NCBI GenBank assembly: GCA_964293155.1
Contig: CAXYYA010000023.1
Coordinates: 1 to 55,574, forward strand
Source: JAQVEB01 sp028698105
GTDB lineage: Bacteria > Bacteroidota > Bacteroidia > Bacteroidales > Dysgonomonadaceae
DNA length: 55,574 bases
Direction of reading: 5' to 3'
This document shows, in pieces, positions 34,472 to 40,780 of the stretch; position 1 is the stretch's first letter, and every line of letters begins with the position of its first letter. The notes beneath the pieces are model-generated. The model was not told the DNA's origin. It searched no databases and saw only the letters and a program-made list of their open reading frames with translations. Both the position numbers and the translations under genes were made by a program.

Positions 34472-35707
34472 TCATTTCCCGTCGAAATACCCTTTTCGGA
34501 TCGCCTCCATCACATTTGCCGGCGGACGTTTGTTCAGCAACTCGTTTTTCATGAAATCCATGTAAGGAGCAACATGGCTAAAAAACCGGTAATATCCTCT
34601 GCATAAATAGTTTAACCCGGGCTCACCCGAGGCTGTTTTCGTGAACCGGTTTTTGGGACACTCGCCGTGACAGGCGAAAAGGAAATCGCACTCTTTGCAC
34701 TGCGTGAGGAGCGAATCGTATTTATCCTGCCCAAATTTATTTTGTTTTTCGCCGTAGAGCATTTCCACGAGCGTTTTGGTGTAAATATTTCCCAACCGGT
34801 ATTGTGGAAAAACAAAGTGGTCGCATGAATACACATCGCCGTTGAACTCCATCACCCCGGCATGGCCGCAGGTTCTTGCCATGGTGCAAACGCCCGGCTG
34901 CTCACCCACCCAATTCGCCAACGTAGCATCGAAGAGTTGAATGTAATACTCACCCACATCGTTTCGAACCCATTCGTCGAATATGGCACAAAGAAAATCG
35001 CCCCATTGTTCGGGCGAAACGGAGAAATCGGCCACTTTTTCGGTATCGCCTTCTTCAACGGCAGCCAGGTGACGTCCGTCTGCGTGATCGAAAATTCGTT
35101 CCACGATGGGTGTGAACTGGATAAATTTGCTGCCGATCTCTTTGAAAAAATGATAGAATTCCAGCGGATAGTCGGCGTTAAAATCGTTTACCACCGCCAT
35201 GGCATTCCATTCCACGTTGTGTTTTTTGAGCATGTTAATGCCTTTCATCACTTTCACAAACGATGGGCTGCCGGCCTTGTTTCTACGGTATTCATCGTGA
35301 AATTCCTGCGGGCCGTCAATTGATATACCCACCAGCCAGTTATTTTCGCGAAAAAACTCGCACCACTCATCGGTGAGTAATGTTCCGTTGGTTTGAATAC
35401 TGTTGTCAATGGTTCTTCCTCTACCGTATTGTTTTTGCAGTTCCACCGCCTTTTTATAAAACGAAAGCGGCCGCATCAGCGGCTCGCCGCCGTGCCAGGT
35501 GAACAACACCTGTGGCATGGTTTGCGAATTAATGTATTCTTCGATGAATTTTTCGAGCAACGATTCGCTCATCACGTGCCGGTTATCATCGGTATATAAT
35601 TGGGCTTTCTCCAAATAATAGCAATAATCGCAGGCCAAATTGCATTTGGAACCTACGGATTTCACCATTACGTAAAGCGGTTTTGCGAAAGGGGCAAAAG
35701 TTGTCAT
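34472..35707 (-). CDS. Anaerobic sulfatase-maturating enzyme-type radical SAM protein
   Basis: 411 residues. The radical SAM cluster motif is CNLACDYCYY (Cys22, 26, 29), and TWHGGEPLMRPLSFY is the SAM-binding segment, as in anSMEs. The C-terminal SPASM region includes CTMARTCGHAGVMEFNGDVYSCDHFVFPQYRLGNI, CKECDFLFACHGECPKNRF and a final Cys near YLCRGYYRFF, which ligate two auxiliary [4Fe-4S] clusters. These enzymes oxidise a Ser or Cys in a sulfatase to formylglycine in the cytoplasm under anoxia. No sulfatase gene lies here, so the clients are elsewhere. A minus-strand TATATTTG at 35787-35794 is a weak promoter candidate. Confidence 0.92.
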   Translation of the reverse strand: MTTFAPFAKPLYVMVKSVGSKCNLACDYCYYLEKAQLYTDDNRHVMSESLLEKFIEEYINSQTMPQVLFTWHGGEPLMRPLSFYKKAVELQKQYGRGRTIDNSIQTNGTLLTDEWCEFFRENNWLVGISIDGPQEFHDEYRRNKAGSPSFVKVMKGINMLKKHNVEWNAMAVVNDFNADYPLEFYHFFKEIGSKFIQFTPIVERIFDHADGRHLAAVEEGDTEKVADFSVSPEQWGDFLCAIFDEWVRNDVGEYYIQLFDATLANWVGEQPGVCTMARTCGHAGVMEFNGDVYSCDHFVFPQYRLGNIYTKTLVEMLYGEKQNKFGQDKYDSLLTQCKECDFLFACHGECPKNRFTKTASGEPGLNYLCRGYYRFFSHVAPYMDFMKNELLNKRPPANVMEAIRKGYFDGK

Positions 35708-35797
35708 GCGACAGGAAATTTGTGATGAGAATTACACTGATTTTTTAAAATGACGATATAAAGGTACATCTAAAATCAGGGATATGCAAATATAAAA

Positions 35798-35820
35798 AAA
35801 CCCGCTTTTGAAGCGGGTTT
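35798..35820. terminator. Terminator downstream of tRNA-Lys
   Basis: AAACCCGCTT / AAGCGGGTTT with a three-base loop and T runs on both strands. It follows the 3' end of the minus-strand tRNA and lies upstream of the radical SAM gene. Confidence 0.9.
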
Positions 35821-35832
35821 TTTGTTTTGCAG

Positions 35833-35905
35833 TGATCCGCCTGGGGTTCGAACCCAGGACCCCATCCTTAAAAGGGATGTGCTCTACCTGCTGAGCTAGC
35901 GAATC
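35833..35905 (-). tRNA. tRNA-Lys (anticodon UUU)
   Basis: 73 nt cloverleaf on the minus strand: acceptor GATTCGC with GCGGATC (one G-U pair), D-arm GCTCAGCAGGTAGAGC, anticodon stem CATCC/GGATG around loop CTTTTAA (UUU), and T-arm CTGGG TTCGAAC CCCAG. The CCA end is not encoded. It is a single-gene unit with its own promoter and terminator. UUU reads both Lys codons. Confidence 0.96.
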
Positions 35906-35935
35906 AGCCTAAGTGCTTTCTTGCAAAAGCGAGTG

Positions 35936-35967
35936 CAAAGGTAGTGCCTTTACTTTAAAAATCCAAA
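35936..35967 (-). promoter_or_regulatory. tRNA-Lys promoter
   Basis: Minus strand: TTTG, a 20-base spacer, TACCTTTG, exact in sequence and spacing for the Bacteroidetes consensus. The -7 box ends 30 bases before the tRNA 5' end. Confidence 0.88.
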
Positions 35968-36016
35968 CGTTCATTAAACAAAAATGAAACTTTTTTCACC
36001 GGATTTAGCTAAATTC

Positions 36017-37435
36017 CTAATAACGATAATGTTCCGGTTTGTACGGCCCTTCTTTGGCTACACCAATATAATCCGCCTGTTCCGGAGTTAACTCCGTGAG
36101 TGTTACTCCTATTTGTTCCAAATGAAGCCGTGCGACCTCCTCATCGAGGTGTTTCGGTAAGCGGTAAACGCCTATCTCGTAATCGTTTTGCCAAAGATCA
36201 ATTTGCGCGAGCGTTTGGTTGGTGAACGAATTACTCATTACAAATGACGGATGGCCGGTGGCACAACCCAGGTTCACCAAGCGGCCTTCGGCCAGCAAAA
36301 AGATCGAATTTCCCTTCGGGAAAGTGTACTTATCAACTTGAGGTTTAATATTGGTATGTTGTATCTGCGGGAATGTAACCAGTTTATCCACTTGAATTTC
36401 ATTGTCGAAATGCCCGATATTGCACACAATAGCCTGATCTTTCATCTGTTGCATGTGATCAATGGTTACAACGTCGCGATTCCCGGTAGTGGTTACAAAA
36501 ATATTTCCTTCTTTCACGGCTTCCTCCATGGTGGTCACTTTAAATCCTTCCATGGCGGCCTGCAAAGCACAGATCGGATCAATTTCCGTAACGATAACAC
36601 GTGCTCCGTAGGAGCGCATGGATTTTGCGCAACCTTTACCCACGTCGCCGTAACCGAGCACTACAACCACCTTACCGGCGATCATCACATCGGTAGCGCG
36701 TTTGATGCCGTCGGCCAACGATTCACGGCAACCGTACAGGTTATCGAATTTGGATTTCGTTACCGAATCGTTTACGTTTATCGCCGGAACAAGCAACTCG
36801 CCTTTTTCCATCATCTGGTACAACCGGTGCACACCTGTAGTGGTCTCTTCGGAGATTCCCTTCATCTCGGCAACCGTTCTGTGCCAACGTTGGTTATCTT
36901 CTTTCAGAATTCGGTTCAGTGTATCCAAAACGGTTTGCTCTTCCCTGTTTTCACCTTTTCGGTCTATCGTTGAAGCATCATCTTCGGCTTTATACCCCAA
37001 ATGTACGAGCAAAGAGGCATCGCCGCCGTCATCCACGATCAGATTCGGGCCTTTTCCGTCAGGAAAACGAAGCGCCATTTCCGTGCACCACCAATATTCT
37101 TCCAACGTTTCACCTTTCCATGCGAAAACAGGAATGCCTGCGGCAGCTATCGCGGCAGCGGCATGGTCTTGCGTGGAGAAAATGTTGCAGCTTGCCCAAC
37201 GCACATCTGCACCAAGTTTGGCGAGTGTTTCAATCAGCACGGCTGTTTGGATGGTCATGTGCAAAGACCCCATTATCCTGGCGCCTTTCAACGGTTGCTC
37301 CTGTTCAAATTTCTTCCGGACAGACATTAATCCGGGCATCTCTTTCTCCGCTATTTCAATTTCTTTTCTTCCAAAATCGGCCAACGAAATATCGGCCACT
37401 TTATACGGCAGGTCAGACGAAAAATTTTTGTCCAT
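36017..37435 (-). CDS. ahcY: Adenosylhomocysteinase
   Basis: 472 residues from MDKNFSSDLPYKVADISLAD; the frame is open for 77 further codons upstream, but those do not resemble the family and overlap a divergent gene, so the inner start is used. Landmarks are GARIMGSLHMTIQTAVLIETL, CNIFSTQDHAAAAIA, NLIVDDGGDA, SVTKSKFDNLYGCRESL, the NAD site VVLGYGDVGKG, and the C-terminal YKPEHYRY with Lys and Tyr. It splits S-adenosylhomocysteine into adenosine and homocysteine, in the cytoplasm, so SAM-dependent methylation can continue. It carries the insertion typical of bacterial and plant forms (KAEDDASTIDRKGENREEQ). Confidence 0.95.
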   Translation of the reverse strand: MDKNFSSDLPYKVADISLADFGRKEIEIAEKEMPGLMSVRKKFEQEQPLKGARIMGSLHMTIQTAVLIETLAKLGADVRWASCNIFSTQDHAAAAIAAAGIPVFAWKGETLEEYWWCTEMALRFPDGKGPNLIVDDGGDASLLVHLGYKAEDDASTIDRKGENREEQTVLDTLNRILKEDNQRWHRTVAEMKGISEETTTGVHRLYQMMEKGELLVPAINVNDSVTKSKFDNLYGCRESLADGIKRATDVMIAGKVVVVLGYGDVGKGCAKSMRSYGARVIVTEIDPICALQAAMEGFKVTTMEEAVKEGNIFVTTTGNRDVVTIDHMQQMKDQAIVCNIGHFDNEIQVDKLVTFPQIQHTNIKPQVDKYTFPKGNSIFLLAEGRLVNLGCATGHPSFVMSNSFTNQTLAQIDLWQNDYEIGVYRLPKHLDEEVARLHLEQIGVTLTELTPEQADYIGVAKEGPYKPEHYRY

Positions 37436-37467
37436 AATAAATTTCTGATTTATGATTTTTAAGGATA

Positions 37468-37475
37468 CAAAGATA
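37468..37475 (-). promoter_or_regulatory. Probable -7 element of ahcY
   Basis: Minus-strand TATCTTTG lies 32 bases before the ahcY ATG. A plus-strand TATCTTTG at 37496-37503 faces it, serving the HEXXH gene. Neither has a clear TTTG partner. Confidence 0.5.
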
Positions 37476-37495
37476 CAAAATTTACCGATTGTTTC

Positions 37496-37503
37496 TATCT
37501 TTG
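37496..37503 (+). promoter_or_regulatory. Probable -7 element of the HEXXH-msrBA unit
   Basis: TATCTTTG matches TAnnTTTG and ends 34 bases before the ATG at 37538. It faces the minus-strand -7 box of ahcY, so the two start regions form a compact divergent promoter. Confidence 0.5.
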
Positions 37504-37537
37504 AATTCCGAAAGCTATGATGTAACCGTTGGTGCGA

Positions 37538-37870
37538 ATGAAAATAATTTATTCTAAGATACTTCCCTTGAAAAGGTTTCGAGCCATTAACCTGTTTGGC
37601 GTGGTGTTTGCACGGAAAGAGCAACCGGCTCTCAACAAGCAGATTATCAATCACGAAGCCATTCATTCACGCCAAATAGCAGAGCTCCTCGTCATTGGGT
37701 TCTACGTATGGTATGTGATGGAATGGCTTGTGCGCTGGGTACAGTACAAAGACCGGTTCGATGCATACAAGAACATCTGTTTTGAACGGGAAGCGTTTGC
37801 AAACGACAATGATTTTTCGTACCTTCAACACCGGAAATTCTTCAATTTTCTTCGTTATTTGAAAAAATAA
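37538..37870 (+). CDS. Small membrane protein with an HEXXH zinc-protease motif
   Basis: 110 residues. The motif HEAIH (His39, Glu40, His43) is a classic HEXXH zinc site; it lies in NHEAIHSRQIAELLVIG just before a hydrophobic helix (about 50-66). A third ligand could be Glu83 or Glu85 in CFEREAFAND. The N-terminus has no signal peptide. I recall such short proteins in Bacteroidetes as hypothetical, some resembling truncated M56-type metallopeptidases; activity is unproven. The ATG at 37538 was chosen over an upstream TTG. It starts 102 bases upstream of, and diverges from, ahcY and ends 11 bases before the msr gene, so it may share a transcript with it. Confidence 0.75.
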   Translation: MKIIYSKILPLKRFRAINLFGVVFARKEQPALNKQIINHEAIHSRQIAELLVIGFYVWYVMEWLVRWVQYKDRFDAYKNICFEREAFANDNDFSYLQHRKFFNFLRYLKK

Positions 37871-37881
37871 GATTTCGCTAT

Positions 37882-38865
37882 ATGAGTAAACATTCAATTT
37901 TGCCAACCCTGGTTACAAAACGCATTTTTATTTACGTAATGATGATGCTACCGTGGCTGGTGGCGTGTGGCCAAAATAACAATAAAAAGACAAATTCTCA
38001 GATAAACAATAATATGAATTACAATAAATTAACTCCCGAAGAAGAAAACGTGATCCTTCACAAAGGAACCGAACGGCCTTACACCGGCGAATACGTAAAC
38101 AATAAAGAAGAAGGCACGTATGTGTGTAAACGATGCGATGCACCGCTTTACCGGTCGTCGGACAAGTTTGATTCGCATTGCGGATGGCCTTCGTTTGACG
38201 ACGAGATTGACGGAGCCGTGAAGCGCGTTCGCGATGCCGACGGACGACGAACCGAAATTCTTTGCGCCAATTGCGGCGCGCATCTGGGACACGTGTTTCT
38301 AAACGAAGGATTTACGGCGAAACAAACCCGTCATTGCGTGAACTCAATCTCCATGAAGTTTATTCCTGCGGATCACAGCAAAAAGCTCAAAAAAGCTTAT
38401 TTTGCATCGGGTTGTTTTTGGGGTACGGAATATTTTTTCATGAAAGCGCCGGGCGTGAAACAAACCAACGTTGGTTTCATGGGTGGACATGTGGAAAATC
38501 CAAGCTACGAGCAGGTTTGTCAGAAAAACACCGGACATCTGGAAACAACGGAAGTCATTTACGATCCACAGAAAACTACATACGAAAATTTGGTGAAACT
38601 GTTCTTTGAAACACACGATTTTACGCAGACCAACGGGCAGGGTCCCGATATCGGCCCGCAATATTTATCGTGTATTTTCTACTCCGCGCCGCAGGAAAAA
38701 GAAATCGCCGAAAAATACATTCGTATTCTAACAACCAAAGGATACCAAGTAGCCACAATGCTAAAACCTGCATCCACATTCTGGAAAGCCGAAGACTATC
38801 ATCAACAGTACTACGAACACAAAGGAACAAAGCCTTATTGTCATCGGTTAACTAAAATATTTTAG
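37882..38865 (+). CDS. msrAB: Exported bifunctional methionine sulfoxide reductase MsrB-MsrA
   Basis: 327 residues. An N-terminal signal (residues about 7-29, ending LPWLVACGQ) suggests lipidation at Cys29, so the enzyme is in the envelope. MsrB comes first (about 46-160): YNKLTPEEENVILHKGTE, zinc ligands in CKRC and CANCG, and the catalytic Cys in RHCVNSISMKF. MsrA follows (about 172-327): YFASGCFWGTEYFF with the nucleophilic Cys, then GFMGGHVENPSYEQV and DFTQTNGQGPDIGPQY. The order B-A is the reverse of the Neisseria PilB order. It repairs oxidised methionine in exported proteins; a reductant partner, such as a thioredoxin-like lipoprotein, is not encoded next to it. Confidence 0.92.
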   Translation: MSKHSILPTLVTKRIFIYVMMMLPWLVACGQNNNKKTNSQINNNMNYNKLTPEEENVILHKGTERPYTGEYVNNKEEGTYVCKRCDAPLYRSSDKFDSHCGWPSFDDEIDGAVKRVRDADGRRTEILCANCGAHLGHVFLNEGFTAKQTRHCVNSISMKFIPADHSKKLKKAYFASGCFWGTEYFFMKAPGVKQTNVGFMGGHVENPSYEQVCQKNTGHLETTEVIYDPQKTTYENLVKLFFETHDFTQTNGQGPDIGPQYLSCIFYSAPQEKEIAEKYIRILTTKGYQVATMLKPASTFWKAEDYHQQYYEHKGTKPYCHRLTKIF

Positions 38866-38989
38866 CATAATTTAAGACTTCTTACTCTGAATTACAGGGT
38901 ATGTGCACAAAACTTTTGGTCGCTTTAAACGTTTTAATTTCGTGTTGTTTAAATATAAAAAATTTAATTTTTAATTCAATCAAAAAGTT

Positions 38990-39475
38990 ATGAAAACATT
39001 TCGTTTATTATCAGTGTTCACGCTGATTCTTGCTCTTGGAGTAAGTGTTTCTTCATGTAAGAAAGTTAGTGATGCCGACCTTCAGAAAAATGCTCAAACC
39101 GTATTGGCTACAATGCCCGATGCTGCAGGGGTAACCGTAAGCGTTGCCGATCAGGTAGCCACACTCACAGGCACCGTAAAAGACGACGCAACAAAAGCTT
39201 ATGTAGAAAGCGCTGTTGCCGGTGTTGAAAAAATCAAATCCGTTGTAAACAACCTCGAAGTGGTTCCGCCCGCACCCGACTATGCGGCTCTTGATGCAGC
39301 CATCAATACCGGTTTAACCGATGCATTGAAAGACCATCCGAAAGTACAGGCCACCGTGCAGGACGGCGTGATCACACTCACCGGCGAGGTTAAACAAAGC
39401 GAATTGGAAACAATTATGCAAAAGCTTTCGGCTTTGAACCCTGTTCAAATCATTAATAACGCAACCGTAAAATAA
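38990..39475 (+). CDS. BON-domain lipoprotein
   Basis: 161 residues. Lipoprotein signal to Cys23 (VSVSSCKK). Two BON repeats follow: DADLQKNAQTVLATMPDAAGVTVSVADQVATLTGTVKDDATKAYVESAVAG (about 28-80) and a second with LDAAINTGLTDALKDHPKVQATVQDGVITLTGEVKQSELETIMQ (about 97-150). BON domains bind phospholipid and appear in OsmY-like periplasmic stress proteins. It precedes the SH3 gene by seven bases; the pair is probably an operon. The promoter was not recognised in the preceding 124 bases. Confidence 0.9.
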   Translation: MKTFRLLSVFTLILALGVSVSSCKKVSDADLQKNAQTVLATMPDAAGVTVSVADQVATLTGTVKDDATKAYVESAVAGVEKIKSVVNNLEVVPPAPDYAALDAAINTGLTDALKDHPKVQATVQDGVITLTGEVKQSELETIMQKLSALNPVQIINNATVK

Positions 39476-39482
39476 AAAGACT

Positions 39483-39893
39483 ATGGCTTTAACGGAAAAA
39501 TACAAAGAATTGATAGACGTTGCCGGTCAATACGGCGTGGCCGTAAACGATTCGGGGAACGTACTCAAAGTGGATGGAAGCGTTCCTTCGGCAGATGTAA
39601 AAAACAAAATGTGGGACATTTACAGCAGATTAGATCCGAACTTCAGAAGCGGAGATTTGGTGCTCAACGTTAAAGTGGATGCTCCCGAAAGTGGAAAAGT
39701 GAAAGTGGTTACCAACGAAAGTAACCTGAACATTCGCAAAGGGCCGGGAACGGATCAGCCCATTGTAGGCAAGGCCGCTCACGGCGATGTGATTACCCTG
39801 GTTGGCAAGGCAAACGACCAATGGTGGCTGGTGCGCGATAACGACGGCGAAGAAGGATATTGCTACGCGCAGTATCTTGAACCGGTTCAGTAG
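39483..39893 (+). CDS. BON-like plus bacterial SH3 domain protein, no signal peptide
   Basis: 136 residues. Residues about 1-70 (MALTEKYKELIDVAGQYGVAV...DVKNKMWDIYSRLDP) resemble a degenerate BON-like domain. Residues 76-136 are a bacterial SH3 (SH3b): VVTNESNLNIRKGPGTDQPIVGKAAHGDVITLVG then WWLVRDNDGEEGYCYAQYLEPV. SH3b domains usually bind the cell wall, but no signal peptide is visible here, so location is unclear; export with the neighbouring BON lipoprotein is unlikely. It ends before a strong hairpin terminator. Confidence 0.83.
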   Translation: MALTEKYKELIDVAGQYGVAVNDSGNVLKVDGSVPSADVKNKMWDIYSRLDPNFRSGDLVLNVKVDAPESGKVKVVTNESNLNIRKGPGTDQPIVGKAAHGDVITLVGKANDQWWLVRDNDGEEGYCYAQYLEPVQ

Positions 39894-39920
39894 ATATTAC
39901 GCGCAAAATCAGACCTTCTT

Positions 39921-39955
39921 AAAAAAGCTTTCGTGGAAACACGAGAGCTTTTTTG
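39921..39955 (+). terminator. Terminator after the BON/SH3 pair
   Basis: AAAAAAGCTTTCGTG pairs with CACGAGAGCTTTTTT across a GAAA tetraloop, with one G-U pair, then a T run. Confidence 0.9.
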
Positions 39956-39987
39956 TTTGGCGGACAACGCGAAATAATGTATTTTTG
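39956..39987 (+). promoter_or_regulatory. Promoter of the PAP2 gene
   Basis: TTTG, 20 bases, TATTTTTG, both boxes and spacing exact. It ends 19 bases before the ATG at 40007, so transcription starts after an in-frame ATG at 39953. That excludes the upstream start. Confidence 0.85.
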
Positions 39988-40006
39988 CAACTTCATCAAT
40001 TCATTT

Positions 40007-40681
40007 ATGCGAAAACGTTGGGATCATATCAAATATTTCGGCATTTTGTACGCCTTGTTTTTTATCGTTATGTTCACGTTGATACTGATTTACGATAAAA
40101 AAGACCTGCATTTGCTTCTAAATACCTATCATTCTCCTTTTTTGGATAAATTTTTCCGTTACACCACCTGGATCGGAAGCTTTGGGCCTCCGGTGATCGG
40201 GGTTTTATTCATTCTTCATCGTTACGGTCATGCTGTTTACATCCTCATCACACAAGTGTTTAACTTGTTATTAACCAACAGTTTGAAATTACTGTTCGGC
40301 GTTCCCCGACCGAAAACCTATTTTTCGGAAAATTATCCCGATATTACGCTCGATTACATGAAAGGCATAACCATACATGCGCAAAACGGCTTCCCTTCCG
40401 GGCACACCTCGGCCGCTTTTGCCCTTATGATGAGCATAGCACTTATCTCAAAGAACAAATGGGTATCGTTGGCCAGTTGCCTGATCGCCATACTCGTGGG
40501 TTATTCCCGGATATATTTATCGCAACACTTTGCCGAAGACGTGTTGTTTGGTTCGGCAATAGGTATTTTTTCTGCAATGCTGATATACAATTATTATTCG
40601 CAGATGGAGAGGCGTCTGAAATGGACGAATCAATCGTTGATCACAACGTTGCGGAAAGATAAGAGGGTGGATTCAGTTTAA
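40007..40681 (+). CDS. PAP2-family membrane phosphatase
   Basis: 224 residues from MRKRWDHIKYFGILY. Around six membrane helices carry the three PAP2 signatures: KLLFGVPRPKTYF (motif 1, KX6RP), FPSGHTSAAFALMMS (motif 2, PSGH) and YSRIYLSQHFAEDVLFGSAIG (motif 3, SRX5HX3D-like). Such enzymes dephosphorylate undecaprenyl pyrophosphate, phosphatidic acid or lipid A phosphates on the periplasmic face. Which substrate applies is not told by sequence. The start is fixed by the promoter between 39956 and 39987. Confidence 0.92.
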   Translation: MRKRWDHIKYFGILYALFFIVMFTLILIYDKKDLHLLLNTYHSPFLDKFFRYTTWIGSFGPPVIGVLFILHRYGHAVYILITQVFNLLLTNSLKLLFGVPRPKTYFSENYPDITLDYMKGITIHAQNGFPSGHTSAAFALMMSIALISKNKWVSLASCLIAILVGYSRIYLSQHFAEDVLFGSAIGIFSAMLIYNYYSQMERRLKWTNQSLITTLRKDKRVDSV

Positions 40682-40780
40682 ACGAATAACTATCATATAA
40701 TTACAATAAATCTTCTTTCGGAACATTTTCCTGCATTCTATTTGAAAAATAAGTTGACTTTACCGTTGTAAAAACCCGAA

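Noticed and set aside
36251..36973. Long plus-strand open frames (240 and 248 codons) opposite ahcY
   Set aside because: They lie wholly within a clearly conserved enzyme gene, have no recognisable domains and look like antisense shadows of a codon-biased gene.
37436..37666. N-terminal extension of ahcY by 77 codons
   Set aside because: It does not resemble the family, overlaps a divergent gene, and the -7 box lies inside it.
39953..40006. Upstream start for the PAP2 gene
   Set aside because: The perfect promoter at 39956-39987 overlaps it, so the transcript would begin after that start.
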